Notes: generated by a model not told the origin, from the letters alone. A DNA stretch of 64,000 nt from Desulfoluna butyratoxydans (GCF_900699765.1 NZ_CAADHO010000004.1:62001-126000); one strand, 5' to 3'. Positions 24,459-33,297 are shown, numbered from the stretch's first letter. Program-made: numbers and translations.

Positions 24459-25787
24459 ATGGATGGACAAGGAGTAGGCCAAGGGCGGCTCAGCGCCTTT
24501 TTTAAGTGTTCCGACTTCGGGACTGATCTGAAAACAGAACTCATCGCAGGGTTTACCACCTTTGCGACCATGGCGTACATCATCGCGGTGGTGCCCGGCA
24601 TGCTCAGCTCGGGCGGGGTGCCCAAGGGGGAGGCCTTTACAGTCACCGTGGTGATGACGGTGCTGGCGTCCCTTGTCATGGGGCTCTATACGAACCGGCC
24701 CTTTATGCTGGGGCCGGGGCTGGGCAGCGTGGCCATTTTCTCTTTTACCCTGCTCAAAGGGGGCGTCCCTTTGAGCATCGCATCGGGCATCGTCTTTATC
24801 AGCGGGGTGATCTTTATCCTGGTCTCGGTGTTCGGGGTCCGGGAGTTTATCGTGACGGTGATTCCCCCAAGCGTGAAGGTAGCTGTGGGGGCAGGGATCG
24901 GCTTGTTCATCGCGCTTCTTGGGTTCAAGCACGCGGGGATTATCGTTGCCAATCCGGGCAAGAACGTGCTGGTTTTCGGGGACCTCACCTCGGCCAAGGC
25001 CCTCCTGTCCATTTTGGGCTTTTTCCTGGTGCTTTTCTTTACTGCCCGCAAGGTCAAGGGGGGCATCATCTTTGCCGTGCTCCTCACCACGCTGGCGGGC
25101 ATTCCCTTTGGGGTGACCCGGCTTCCTGGGAGCCTGGTGTCCATGCCGTCGGGCATCGATTCCATGATGTTCAACCTCGACATCACAGGAGCCCTGAGCC
25201 CGAAGTACCTTCCCTATCTCCTGGCGTTCTTCATTCCCGATTTCTTCTCCACCCTGGGGACCCTCCTTGCCGTGGGGGCACAGGCCGGGTACCTGGATGA
25301 GAAGGGTGATATGCCGGGCATCGACAAGTGCTTTTATGTGGACTCCGGCGCCACCGCCTTCGGGTCCTTTTTCTCCTGCCCGGTTCTCACCACCTACCTG
25401 GAGTCCTCCGCCGGGGTAGAGGCCGGGGGCCGAACCGGCCTGACCACCGTGGTCGCCTCCTTCTTTTTCCTGCTGACCCTCTTTTTCTCGCCCATTGCCC
25501 TGATGATTCCGTCCTGCGCCACCTCGCCGGTGCTGATGTACATCGGTATCTCCATGCTGGGCTCCATGCGCAAAATCGACTACAGCGACATGACGGAATA
25601 CATCCCCGCCTTTGTCTGCGTGACGGTGACCATCTTCTCCTTTAACGCGGGCAACGGCATTGCAGCGGCCCTGGTGGTGTATGCCTTTTTGAAGCTTGTC
25701 ACAGGAGCGGCCCGGGATGCCCACTGGTCGGTTTACGCCATCGCCCTTCTCATGATCTACTATTTCAGGATCATCGCAACTCACTGA
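24459..25787 (+). CDS. NCS2-family (AzgA-like) purine permease
   Basis: 442 residues, 12-14 hydrophobic segments. The N-terminus FGTDLKTELIAGFTTFATMAYIIAVVPGML and the ligand-site strands (NRPFMLGPGLGSVA, GAGIGLFIALLGFKHAG) match the AzgA branch (adenine/guanine/hypoxanthine) of the nucleobase:cation symporters. FIPDFFSTLGTLLAVGAQAGYLD and DSGATAFGSFFSCPVLTTYLESSAG are further family motifs. The next gene is an adenine deaminase, which supports adenine as a substrate. The start at 24459 (AAGGGG 9 bases upstream) is preferred over 24357, which lies close behind the repeat. Confidence 0.9.
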   Translation: MDGQGVGQGRLSAFFKCSDFGTDLKTELIAGFTTFATMAYIIAVVPGMLSSGGVPKGEAFTVTVVMTVLASLVMGLYTNRPFMLGPGLGSVAIFSFTLLKGGVPLSIASGIVFISGVIFILVSVFGVREFIVTVIPPSVKVAVGAGIGLFIALLGFKHAGIIVANPGKNVLVFGDLTSAKALLSILGFFLVLFFTARKVKGGIIFAVLLTTLAGIPFGVTRLPGSLVSMPSGIDSMMFNLDITGALSPKYLPYLLAFFIPDFFSTLGTLLAVGAQAGYLDEKGDMPGIDKCFYVDSGATAFGSFFSCPVLTTYLESSAGVEAGGRTGLTTVVASFFFLLTLFFSPIALMIPSCATSPVLMYIGISMLGSMRKIDYSDMTEYIPAFVCVTVTIFSFNAGNGIAAALVVYAFLKLVTGAARDAHWSVYAIALLMIYYFRIIATH

Positions 25788-25814
25788 TATGAAAATGATG
25801 TAACCCTTCAGCGC

Positions 25815-25900
25815 GCCTCCGGCGGATCCTTGAAATGATGGCCTAAGGACTGTTTGTTCAACTTTTCAAAAGGTTGGCCCCCGGCAGGACCGCCGGAGGC
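25815..25900. repeat. Interspersed repeat, family B, copy 3
   Basis: 86 bp with inverted ends GCCTCCGGCGG and CCGCCGGAGGC and the inner stretch CAACTTTTCAAAAGGTTGGC. It lies between the purine permease and the adenine deaminase genes and would be part of their transcript if they form an operon. Confidence 0.75.
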
Positions 25901-25949
25901 ATGTGGGGCTGAATAGTTACAAAATGATACGAAAAAGGAGGCGGACACC

Positions 25950-27665
25950 ATGGTTGTGGATGCCCTGTTAAAAGATGCCCTGGTGTTCAACGTCTTTCTC
26001 AAGCGGTGGGACCGCTGCGACGTGGTGATTCACCGGGGGCGTTTTTTGTATGTCGGCAAGGTGGAGGGCATGGGCTTTGAGCCCGAAGAGACCCGGGACT
26101 GCGGGGGAAAACCTCTGATTCCGGGGCTCATCGATATCCACCTGCACATAGAAAGCACCTTGTGCACCCCGGTGCCCTTTGCCCGGGCCGTTGCAGAGCG
26201 AGGGGTGACCACTGTGGTCTCCGAACCCCATGAGATCGCCAACGTCTTCGGGCTCCGGGGCATTCAGGAGATGATCCGGGCCTCTGAAGGGGCGGCGGCG
26301 GATGTCTACTACGGTGTTCCCAGCTCCGTGCCCGCCACCTCATCTGACCTGGAGACCTCAGGGGGCGCGGTGGGCCTGGAGGAGCTGAATCGGCTCTTTC
26401 GGGAAGAACCGAAGGTTATCTGCCTGGGGGAGGTGATGAACTGCCCGGAACTCATTGACATGGGCCTGTCCCGTGCCGCCGGGTTCATCGACTACATGCG
26501 AAACGAACAGCCCTTTGCTGCCGTGGAGGGGCATTGTCCTTCCTACAAGGGGCTGGACCTTGCCAAGGTGCTCTTCATGGGCGTGGATTCGGACCACTGC
26601 CTCCAGGACCCCGAAGGGCTGGAGCAGCGCCTGGCAAACGGCATGTTCGTGGAACTCCAGGAAAAAGCCGTGACCCCGGAGATCGTCGACTGCCTTCTGG
26701 CCCACGATACCGACGGTCTCTTCTGCTTTGTCACCGATGATGTGCCACCCAACGTTCTGGTGGCGAAGGGGCACCTCGACCATGTGGTGAGAAAGGCCCT
26801 TGAGGCGGGTATGCCCTTGGAGAAAGCTGTCATCGCCGCCACCTGGTCACCGGCTCGCCGCATGGGATTTCGGGACAGGGGGGCCATTGCACCGGGCAAG
26901 GTCGCCGATGCCGTGCTCCTGGCCGACCGGTCAGCAGATTTTACCGTGGAGGAGGTCTTTAAAGGCGGGATCCCCGTATCCCGGTGCCAAACGGCGGAGG
27001 AAGGCTTTGGCGCATCCTTTCCCGAGGATTTCTACCAAAGCATTCGCCTGCCCGGGGAACTCCCGGACACCCTGTTTGAGCTGGAGGCCCCGGAGGGCGC
27101 CGGGGTGGTCTGCTGCCGCACCATGGAGAAGAACAATCTCACCACCTACACCCGTGAAGGGCGACTCACCCTGCCGGTGGAAGAGGGCAGGGTGTCCTGG
27201 GAGGAGGCGCCCTGCAACCTGGCCCTTGTCATCGAGCGCCACACCGGAAAGGCCGGGGCAGGCAAGGGGATCATGACCGGGTGCATCTTTCAAGGGGGCG
27301 CCGTGGCCACCTCCTATGCCCACGACAGCCACAACCTGCTGGTGGCAGGGGGCCGGGCCTCGGACATGAAGATGGCTGCAGGCTGGGTGGTCCGCAACCA
27401 GGGCGGGATCTGCGTGGTGCGAAAAGGGGAGGTGGTGGCCTCACTGGCTTTGCCCGTGGCTGGCCTCCTCTCCGAAGACCCCATGCCCGAGATTGCCGCA
27501 CAGGTCGCCCGGATCCAGCAGGCCATGGAAGAACTCGGCTTTGTCCACCCCAACCCGCTCATGTCCTTTGCCACCCTTACCCTACCGGTGAGCCCGGCCC
27601 TGAAGCTCACGGACAAGGGCCTCGTGGATGTCCGGAGCAGCACCCTGGTGGAACTGTTTGCGTAA
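25950..27665 (+). CDS. ade: Adenine deaminase
   Basis: 571 residues, the usual length of the amidohydrolase-fold adenine deaminase. Metal-site motif PGLIDIHLHIESTLCTP (the family reads PGFIDxHxHIESS), then EPHEIANVFG, the GHCPSYKGLDL loop, FVTDDVPPNVL (catalytic Asp region) and the C-terminal NRGG-like GCIFQGGAVATSYAHDSHNLLVAG. It converts adenine to hypoxanthine and ammonia, using a Mn/Fe binuclear site. A very good site AAAAAGGAGG precedes ATG 25950. Together with the permease upstream it makes an adenine-salvage pair, though a family B repeat separates them. Confidence 0.92.
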   Translation: MVVDALLKDALVFNVFLKRWDRCDVVIHRGRFLYVGKVEGMGFEPEETRDCGGKPLIPGLIDIHLHIESTLCTPVPFARAVAERGVTTVVSEPHEIANVFGLRGIQEMIRASEGAAADVYYGVPSSVPATSSDLETSGGAVGLEELNRLFREEPKVICLGEVMNCPELIDMGLSRAAGFIDYMRNEQPFAAVEGHCPSYKGLDLAKVLFMGVDSDHCLQDPEGLEQRLANGMFVELQEKAVTPEIVDCLLAHDTDGLFCFVTDDVPPNVLVAKGHLDHVVRKALEAGMPLEKAVIAATWSPARRMGFRDRGAIAPGKVADAVLLADRSADFTVEEVFKGGIPVSRCQTAEEGFGASFPEDFYQSIRLPGELPDTLFELEAPEGAGVVCCRTMEKNNLTTYTREGRLTLPVEEGRVSWEEAPCNLALVIERHTGKAGAGKGIMTGCIFQGGAVATSYAHDSHNLLVAGGRASDMKMAAGWVVRNQGGICVVRKGEVVASLALPVAGLLSEDPMPEIAAQVARIQQAMEELGFVHPNPLMSFATLTLPVSPALKLTDKGLVDVRSSTLVELFA

Positions 27666-27675
27666 CGCACTCAAA

Positions 27676-27915
27676 ACAACAGCCTTCTATGGTTAAAGTG
27701 AGCGGAAAAAGCAGGCCTCCGGCGGCGAGGTGAGCCACCTCGAAAGCTTATTGCCATTGCACTTTGCCCTTCGTTCCTCAGGGCAAAGTGCAATGGCCTT
27801 CGGCTCGGGCTTCGCCCGACAGAAACGCTAATAGTTTGTGCGGGCAGGCTCACACGCTACGAAGTCACAGGATACGTTGTTGCCACGTGTCCATTATCGA
27901 TGTAAGCGCACTGTC
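27676..27915. repeat. Structured interspersed repeat, family C, copy 3 (inverted)
   Basis: Inverted relative to copies 1 and 2. Stem arms GCCATTGCACTTTGCCCT (27753-27770) and AGGGCAAAGTGCAATGGC (27780-27797) differ from copy 1 by one G-C to A-T pair, again changed on both arms. The hairpins CGAGGTG-AGC-CACCTCG and CTCGGGC-TTC-GCCCGA are also kept. Confidence 0.85.
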
Positions 27916-27997
27916 TCCGACGGCCAGGTGGGGGCACCTGGAAACCCTAATGCGAATGCGCTTTCCCCCTCGTTCCTCGGGGAAAATCACATTCGCC
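27915..27997. repeat. Diverged short relative of family C
   Basis: CCAGGTG-GGGG-CACCTGG takes the place of the CGAGGTG hairpin. The following stem (GCGAATG...TTTCCCC / GGGGAAAA...CATTCGC around CTCGTTCCT) is an imperfect version of the long family C stem. A similar unit occurs at 33113-33199. Confidence 0.6.
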
Positions 27998-28071
27998 TTT
28001 CATTGGCCTGATTTTGTTTTTTAAATGTTTAGCTCTCGGTCGTGCAGCCGGAGGCAATTGAATCGTTATCC

Positions 28072-28114
28072 AAAAAAAAGGCGGTATCCGAATCATCGGA
28101 TACCGCCTTTTTTA
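28072..28114. terminator. Bidirectional Rho-independent terminator after the aminotransferase gene
   Basis: The 12-bp perfect stem GGCGGTATCCGA / TCGGATACCGCC has a 4-base loop, flanked by an A-run (28072-28079) on one side and a T-run on the other. It ends the minus-strand aminotransferase transcript, 40 bp after its stop codon, and could stop plus-strand transcription too. Confidence 0.93.
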
Positions 28115-28153
28115 TGTCGTATGGGTGGCGTCTGCCTCAGCCGTGCGAGGGAC

Positions 28154-29218
28154 TTAGGCCACGGGAACGATCCAGTTCAGGGGGTCTTCGGAACGACCGA
28201 ACTGGATGTCCATGAGGTCGTTGAAGATGCCGGAGGAGATGGGGCCTGCGCCGCCGTCGCCCACGGTGATCTCGCGGTCGCCGTACTTGATCTTGTTGAC
28301 CGGGGAGATGACCGCTGCGGTACCGGAGCCGAAGACCTCCTGAAGGCGGCCTTCTTCGTGGGCCTTGAACACCTCGTCAATGGAGATGCGTTTTTCCGCG
28401 ACTTTTTTGCCCTGGTGGCGGGCCAGCTTGAGAACGGAGTCCCGGGTGATACCTGCCAGGATGCTGCCGTTGAGCTCGGGGGTGACGATCTCGTCGTCGA
28501 TGACAAAGAAGATGTTCATGGAGCCCACTTCTTCAACATACTTGCGCTCCACGCCGTCAAGCCAGAGAACCTGGGTGTAGCCTTCGGCCTGGGCGATCTC
28601 GGTGGCGTAGAGGCTGGCCGCGTAGTTGGCGGCGGTTTTGGCTGCGCCGAGGCCGCCGCGGACGGCACGGACGTGTTCCGGGGAGACCCAGATCTTCACC
28701 GGATTGAACCCTTCGGGGTAGTAGGCGCCCACCGGGGAGAGGATGATCATGAACCGGTGGGTGGGGGAGGACTTCAGGCCGATGTAGGGGTCCATGGCGA
28801 TGATGAAGGGCCGGACATACAGCGAGGTGCCGGGGGCAGAAGGGATCCAGCCCTTTTCCATGCAGAGGAGGGCCTGGAGGGCCTCCAGGCAGTCGTCCAC
28901 GTTGATCTCGGGGATGCAGAGGGCGTGGGCGGAGCGGTTGAGGCGCTCGAAGTTGTCGCGGGGGCGGAAGAGCTGGGCGGATCCGTCTTCCTTCTTGTAG
29001 ACCTTCAGGCCCTCGAAGATGGTCTGTCCGTAGTGGAGGACCATGGTGGCGGGGCTCACCTCAAAGGGACCGTAGGGAACAATGCGGGCGTCGTGCCACC
29101 CGATGCCTTCGGTGTAGTCCATGCAGAACATGTGGTCGGTGAAGATGGTCCCGAATCCCAGATTGGATTCATCGGGGTGTGCCTTGGGCGTGTCGATTCT
29201 GTTGATGGTGATATCCAT
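28154..29218 (-). CDS. ilvE: Branched-chain amino acid aminotransferase
   Basis: 354 residues, class IV PLP aminotransferase of the longer (eukaryote/BCAT2-like) type. It contains FGTIFTDHMFCMDYTEGIGWHDARI, LHYGQTIFEGLKVYKKEDGS, the PLP lysine Lys194 in GGLGAAKTAANYAASL, and the phosphate-site segments SMNIFFVIDDEIVTPELNGSILAGITRDSVL and EVFGSGTAAVISPVNKI. It interconverts Leu/Ile/Val and their 2-oxoacids. The start at 29218 has GAGG 7 bases upstream; an earlier in-frame start at 29299 lacks one. It is divergent from an oxoacid:ferredoxin oxidoreductase operon that could use its products, which suggests a branched-chain oxidation locus. Confidence 0.93.
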   Translation of the reverse strand: MDITINRIDTPKAHPDESNLGFGTIFTDHMFCMDYTEGIGWHDARIVPYGPFEVSPATMVLHYGQTIFEGLKVYKKEDGSAQLFRPRDNFERLNRSAHALCIPEINVDDCLEALQALLCMEKGWIPSAPGTSLYVRPFIIAMDPYIGLKSSPTHRFMIILSPVGAYYPEGFNPVKIWVSPEHVRAVRGGLGAAKTAANYAASLYATEIAQAEGYTQVLWLDGVERKYVEEVGSMNIFFVIDDEIVTPELNGSILAGITRDSVLKLARHQGKKVAEKRISIDEVFKAHEEGRLQEVFGSGTAAVISPVNKIKYGDREITVGDGGAGPISSGIFNDLMDIQFGRSEDPLNWIVPVA

Positions 29219-29673
29219 GGAAGACCTCAAAAAGTCGTGGCAATGGCTGTGACATGCGCGGCCATTGAAGGTTGATATATCAGTATGGCGAAACGCCATG
29301 CAGAGTGAACCGTGTGTCGGGGGCAGGGCAAGGGTTGCAGTGACAGGTAAGCCGTATCGGCTTTTGGATTATGTCCTTGAAAATTGATGATTTTCAGGGG
29401 CGGCTCGTCACGCAATGTCTTTGCCGGGTGCCTCAATATGTTTCGGATGCGCAGAACGGACAGGCTCTGGCCATGGGCCGGGGTAGAGGACCAAACGGCT
29501 GGGTGTCGAATCGGTCTCGGCATGGTGACGCCTTGAGCGGCAAGTGCGCACAGGTTTTAAAATTTAGATAGCGGTATCCGAGGGGTAAATCAAGAAGAAT
29601 GTGGCCAATGTCCTTGAAAAACGCATATTAACAAAGTTTTCCGTCTGTGACGGAGCAACTTGTGCAAAGGGGC
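29219..29673. other. Divergent intergenic region between aminotransferase and oxoacid oxidoreductase
   Basis: No gene seen. It should contain the aminotransferase promoter on the minus strand, which was not located with confidence. The plus-strand promoter and operator lie at 29674-29733. Confidence 0.5.
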
Positions 29674-29733
29674 TTGACAAGGGAATTTGGTTTGCGATAT
29701 TGCTTCTTGATTGATCTTGACGTTAACGTCAAG
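29674..29733 (+). promoter_or_regulatory. Promoter and perfect 18-bp palindromic operator of the oxoacid:ferredoxin oxidoreductase operon
   Basis: TTGACA (29674-29679), an 18-base spacer, TATTGC (29698-29703), then the perfect palindrome CTTGACGTTAACGTCAAG (29716-29733). A closely related sequence lies ahead of the hydroxyacyl-CoA dehydrogenase gene (13329-13345). The palindrome sits just downstream of the predicted transcription start, a repressor position. Confidence 0.6.
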
Positions 29734-29951
29734 TGAAAGGCAGCCCAAGCAATGTGAAAGGATACGGCAGCTCCCTGATTCGGCACGTTTTTCCGAGGGT
29801 AGACGGAAGGACGGCGCAGGTGGTATCGTATCCCCCTGGCCCGGAATGATTCCGGGTCGGATATCTTTGGATATTCTGCACCTTCCCGGGCGCTATTCGG
29901 GCAGGTGCCAGGCATGATCAAGGCACATCAACGTGCTGAAAGTGGTGAAAC

Positions 29952-30515
29952 ATGAGACAGGACATCATTGAAATCCGTTGGCACGGCCGGGGAGGTCAGG
30001 GTGCCATCACAGCCGCCAAGGTTGTGGCCAACGCCGTGTTCAAGGCTGGCTACAAAGGTGTGGTTATGGCCCCCACCTTCGGAACGGAGCGTAGGGGAGC
30101 CCCCGTTTTCACGTCCCTGAAGATCTCCCGGGAGAAAATCTACGATCTCTCTCCCATTGAAACCCCGGATATGGTTGTGGTTCTGGACCACACCCTCCTT
30201 GAGGAAGTGGACGTCACCCATGGCCTGAAGGACGGGGGGCAGATTATCCTCAACACCCCGAAAGCCATAGACACCTACGACTTCGGCGCCCACAAACTCT
30301 CCATCTCCGATGTGACGTCCCATGCCCTGGAGGCCGGCCTGGCCCCCGGCATCGTCAACACCGGGATCATCGGTGCCTTTGCCAAGGCCACCGGTCTGGT
30401 GAGCCGTGACCTTTTGAGGGAAGCCATCCTCAACGAGTTTTCCGTCATGAAGCCCGAGGAGAACGCCCGGGCGGCCGCCCTTACTTATGATCGCACAGTC
30501 ATCGGAGGTGCCTGA
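29952..30515 (+). CDS. 2-oxoacid:ferredoxin oxidoreductase gamma subunit
   Basis: 187 residues. The gamma-subunit signature IRWHGRGGQGAITAAKVVANA near the N-terminus, then TFGTERRGAPVFTSLKIS and the C-terminal PGIVNTGIIGAFAKATGLV match PorC/VorC. It oxidatively decarboxylates 2-oxoacids to acyl-CoA together with the next three genes. The next gene starts inside its stop codon (TGATG). Gene order gamma-delta-alpha-beta is the archaeal-type four-subunit arrangement. Whether pyruvate or branched-chain oxoacids are used cannot be told from sequence; the neighbouring aminotransferase favours the latter. Confidence 0.9.
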   Translation: MRQDIIEIRWHGRGGQGAITAAKVVANAVFKAGYKGVVMAPTFGTERRGAPVFTSLKISREKIYDLSPIETPDMVVVLDHTLLEEVDVTHGLKDGGQIILNTPKAIDTYDFGAHKLSISDVTSHALEAGLAPGIVNTGIIGAFAKATGLVSRDLLREAILNEFSVMKPEENARAAALTYDRTVIGGA

Positions 30516-30820
30516 TGTCCAAAGACGCATTCTGCAACATGATCTCTGTCAGTGAACCGGGCCCCGGGGACGGGGGCAACACCGGATCCTGGCGGGTGGT
30601 TCGTCCCGTCATCGATACGGAGAAGTGTATTCCCGCCAAAACCGGGAAGCCGTCGTGTTTCAACTGCTGGCTCTACTGCCCCGACGCGGTGGTCACCAAG
30701 ACCATTCCGCCCACCATTGATTATACCTATTGCAAGGGGTGCGGCATCTGCGCCGAGGAGTGTCCCGCCGGGGCCATCTCCATGGTGCCCGAGGCGAGCT
30801 TTACCAAGGAGGAGAAATAG
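30515..30820 (+). CDS. 2-oxoacid:ferredoxin oxidoreductase delta subunit (2[4Fe-4S] ferredoxin)
   Basis: 101 residues. Two cluster motifs are seen: CIPAKTGKPSCFNCWLYCP (first cluster with the long insert typical of delta subunits) and CKGCGICAEECPAGAI. It relays electrons from the TPP/beta-subunit cluster to ferredoxin. Translationally coupled to the gamma subunit. A ribosome site for the alpha subunit (AAGGAGG) lies within its last codons. Confidence 0.92.
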   Translation: MSKDAFCNMISVSEPGPGDGGNTGSWRVVRPVIDTEKCIPAKTGKPSCFNCWLYCPDAVVTKTIPPTIDYTYCKGCGICAEECPAGAISMVPEASFTKEEK

Positions 30821-30823
30821 ACC

Positions 30824-32017
30824 ATGCATGTGATTGAATCAGGCAACGTGGCTGCCGCAACTGGGGTCAAACTGGCGAGGACCCAGGTAATCGCCGCCTA
30901 CCCCATCACGCCGCAGACCCCTCTGACGGAAAAATTGTCCGAGTTCGTCGAGTCCGGTGACCTCCCTGCCGAATACATCCCCGTGGAGAGCGAGCACAGC
31001 GCCATGGCCGTGTGCATCGCCTCCTCCACCGCCGGGGCCCGCTCCTTTACCGCCACCAGCGCCAACGGCCTGCTCTACATGAACGAGCAGCTCCACTGGG
31101 CGGCAGGGGCCCGTCTTCCCATCGTCATGTGTGTGGCCAACCGCGGCGTGGGCGCGCCCTGGACCGTCTGGAACGACCATCAGGATACGGTGAGCCAGCG
31201 GGACCTGGGGTGGATTCAGCTTTACTGTGCCGACCATCAGCAGATTCACGACACGGTGCTCAAGGCCTTCAAACTTGCCGAAACCGTGAGCATCCCCGTT
31301 ATGGTGTGCTACGACGGCTACCTTCTGTCCCACACCTACATGCCCTTTGACGTGCCCGAGCAGGAGAAGGTGGACGCCTTTCTGCCCGGCTTTGAGCCCA
31401 CCCATTTCCTGAACCCGGAAAAGCCTCGGAATTTCAACACCGTGACCCTGCCGGACGTGCGACCCGACCTTCACGGCAACACGGCCCCCGGTTACATGGA
31501 GATCCGCAAGACCCTGCACACGGACCTGCGCGCGGCCCTTTCCGAGATTGAAAAGATCGACGGGGAGTTCGGCGAAATTTTCGGCCGTGGCGGAGAGCCC
31601 TTCCTGGAGCCCTACTGCTGTGACGACGCCGACTACGTGGCTTTCTGCATGGGCTCTCTCTCCTACCAGCTCCGCGACGTGGTGGATGCCATGCGGGAAG
31701 AGGGGATCAAGGTGGGTGTCATGGGCCTGAAGGTCTACCGGCCCTTTCCCGACGCCGCCGTGCGCGAGGCCCTTTCCGCGTTCAAGGGCGTCATCGTGCT
31801 TGAAAAGGCGCTCTCTTACGGCAACCAGGGGGCTCTCTATGCAGACGTCAAGTCCGCGCTCTACAGCGCCGAGACCCGGCCGTTCGTGCACAACTACATC
31901 GTGGGCCTTGGGGGCCGGGAGATCAAGACCCAGCACCTGTACGACGCCCTGACCGAATCCATCAACAAAGAAGCCGCCGTCGGGGATGAACCCCGGTGGA
32001 TCGGCCTGAAGCTGTAG
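30824..32017 (+). CDS. 2-oxoacid:ferredoxin oxidoreductase alpha subunit
   Basis: 397 residues. N-terminal pyrimidine-binding domain (GNVAAATGVKLARTQVIAAYPITPQTPLTEKL, VESEHSAMAVCIASSTAGARSFTATSANGLLYMNE), then the C-terminal transketolase-C-like domain (VGVMGLKVYRPFPDAAVREAL, GVIVLEKALSYGNQGALY). Matches PorA/VorA. The motif around SEHSAM carries the glutamate region that activates TPP. AAGGAGG lies 11 bases before ATG 30824. Confidence 0.92.
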   Translation: MHVIESGNVAAATGVKLARTQVIAAYPITPQTPLTEKLSEFVESGDLPAEYIPVESEHSAMAVCIASSTAGARSFTATSANGLLYMNEQLHWAAGARLPIVMCVANRGVGAPWTVWNDHQDTVSQRDLGWIQLYCADHQQIHDTVLKAFKLAETVSIPVMVCYDGYLLSHTYMPFDVPEQEKVDAFLPGFEPTHFLNPEKPRNFNTVTLPDVRPDLHGNTAPGYMEIRKTLHTDLRAALSEIEKIDGEFGEIFGRGGEPFLEPYCCDDADYVAFCMGSLSYQLRDVVDAMREEGIKVGVMGLKVYRPFPDAAVREALSAFKGVIVLEKALSYGNQGALYADVKSALYSAETRPFVHNYIVGLGGREIKTQHLYDALTESINKEAAVGDEPRWIGLKL

Positions 32018-32029
32018 AGGGTGGCTGCC

Positions 32030-32929
32030 ATGGATAACGAGAAAAAAACAACGATTTTGAGCCTGACGGATGAAGAGATCATGAATCCGGGCAACCGCGC
32101 CTGCTCCGGCTGCGGCCTGGGCATCGTGTACCGCACCGCCCTGAAAGCCCTGGGCAAGGATACGGTTCTGGCCGTTCCCCCCAGCTGCCTGACTGTTCTC
32201 CAGGGGCTCTACCCCGTGGCCTCCACCAAGCTCCCTTGCGTGAACGTCACCTTTGCCTCCACGGCCGCGGCCGCCACCGGCGTACGGGCCGCCCTGCGCG
32301 CCACCGGGCGGGATCACTTGAATGTCGTGGCCTTTGCCGGCGACGGCGGCACCGGGGACATCGGCATCCAGGCCCTCTCCGGCGCCTGCGAGCGCGGTGA
32401 GGACATCATCTACATCTGCTACGACAACGAAGCCTACATGAACACCGGTGTGCAGCGTTCCGGCACCACCCCCAAGGGCGTCATGACCACCACCACCCCC
32501 ATCAAGGGCAAGCTCCAGCACAAAAAGGACGTGCCGAGCATCATCGCCGCCCATGGGATCGATTACGTGGCAACGGCTTCAGCAGCCTACCCCCTGGATC
32601 TCTACGACAAGGTGAAGAAGGCCGCCTCCATGAAGGGCGGGACGCGCTACATCCACGTCCACACCCCGTGCCCCTCGGGCTGGGGTTTTCCCACCCGCAA
32701 CACCGTGAAGATCGGCAAGCTGGGGGTCACCACCGGCCTGTTCGACCTCTACGAGATCGTCAAGGGCGAGTTCTCCCTTACCGGTGAGTCTGCCAAGCGC
32801 GTGGGCAAAGAGCGCACCCCCGTCACCGAGTACTTCCAGACCCAGCGTCGCTTCAGTTCCCTCTCCGATGCGGTGATCGAAGAGATGCAGGGCATGATCG
32901 ATTCGAAGTGGGCCAATTATACGGCATAG
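32030..32929 (+). CDS. 2-oxoacid:ferredoxin oxidoreductase beta subunit (TPP-binding)
   Basis: 299 residues. TPP pyrophosphate motif FAGDGGTGDIGIQALSGACERGEDIIYICYDNEAYMNTG (GDG...N pattern), an N-terminal CSGCGLG with further cysteines that bind the proximal [4Fe-4S] cluster, and HTPCPSGWGFPTRNTVKIGKL near the middle. Matches PorB/VorB. The start at ATG 32030 is supported by AGAGGGTG upstream; GTG 32021 is an alternative. It ends the four-gene operon, and a terminator follows after 28 bases. Confidence 0.92.
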   Translation: MDNEKKTTILSLTDEEIMNPGNRACSGCGLGIVYRTALKALGKDTVLAVPPSCLTVLQGLYPVASTKLPCVNVTFASTAAAATGVRAALRATGRDHLNVVAFAGDGGTGDIGIQALSGACERGEDIIYICYDNEAYMNTGVQRSGTTPKGVMTTTTPIKGKLQHKKDVPSIIAAHGIDYVATASAAYPLDLYDKVKKAASMKGGTRYIHVHTPCPSGWGFPTRNTVKIGKLGVTTGLFDLYEIVKGEFSLTGESAKRVGKERTPVTEYFQTQRRFSSLSDAVIEEMQGMIDSKWANYTA

Positions 32930-32957
32930 AACCACTCGAACGACTGTGAAACAAATA

Positions 32958-32988
32958 AACGGGTACCCTTCGGGGTGCCCGTTTTTTA
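32958..32988 (+). terminator. Rho-independent terminator of the oxoacid:ferredoxin oxidoreductase operon
   Basis: AACGGGTACCC-TTCG-GGGTGCCCGTT (one G-T pair, UUCG tetraloop) followed by TTTT. Confidence 0.93.
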
Positions 32989-33112
32989 TTTGGGGGAGAG
33001 GGTGCCGGGGATTTGCGCGGCGTGGGCGGTGCGGGGGCCGCACGGATCGGGTGCCCGGGTTGCTGCAGGGGAATGGTTGGGGGCGCCGTGCGTATCGATT
33101 GACGAAAACGCA

Positions 33113-33199
33113 GCCTCCGGCGGCCAGGTGGGGGCACCTGGAAACCCTATGGCGAATGCATGGAGGCAGCCATTATGCCCTCGTTCTCGGGGCATTCGC
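33113..33199. repeat. Diverged short relative of family C, second copy
   Basis: GCCTCCGGCGG followed by CCAGGTG-GGGG-CACCTGG and GAAACCCTA, then a degenerate stem starting GCGAATGC and ending GCATTCGC. It matches the unit at 27915. Confidence 0.6.
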
Positions 33200-33254
33200 G
33201 TGATGTATGACATGGGGCAGCCGTCTTTGCAGGCGAAGGCGGATTAAACGTTTG

Positions 33255-33283
33255 GCCTCCGGCAGGGCCGCCGGAGGCCAAAT
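33255..33283. repeat. Minimal family B palindrome, terminator-like
   Basis: GCCTCCGGC-AGGG-CCGCCGGAGGC followed by AAATTTTTATA. It lies 15 bp downstream of the UPF0210 gene (minus strand) and could also stop plus-strand transcription. Confidence 0.55.
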
Positions 33284-33297
33284 TTTTATACCACTCC

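Noticed and set aside
24141..25784. 547-codon minus-strand frame opposite the purine permease
   Set aside because: Shadow frame; the plus strand encodes a clear membrane transporter, and this frame has no recognisable domain.
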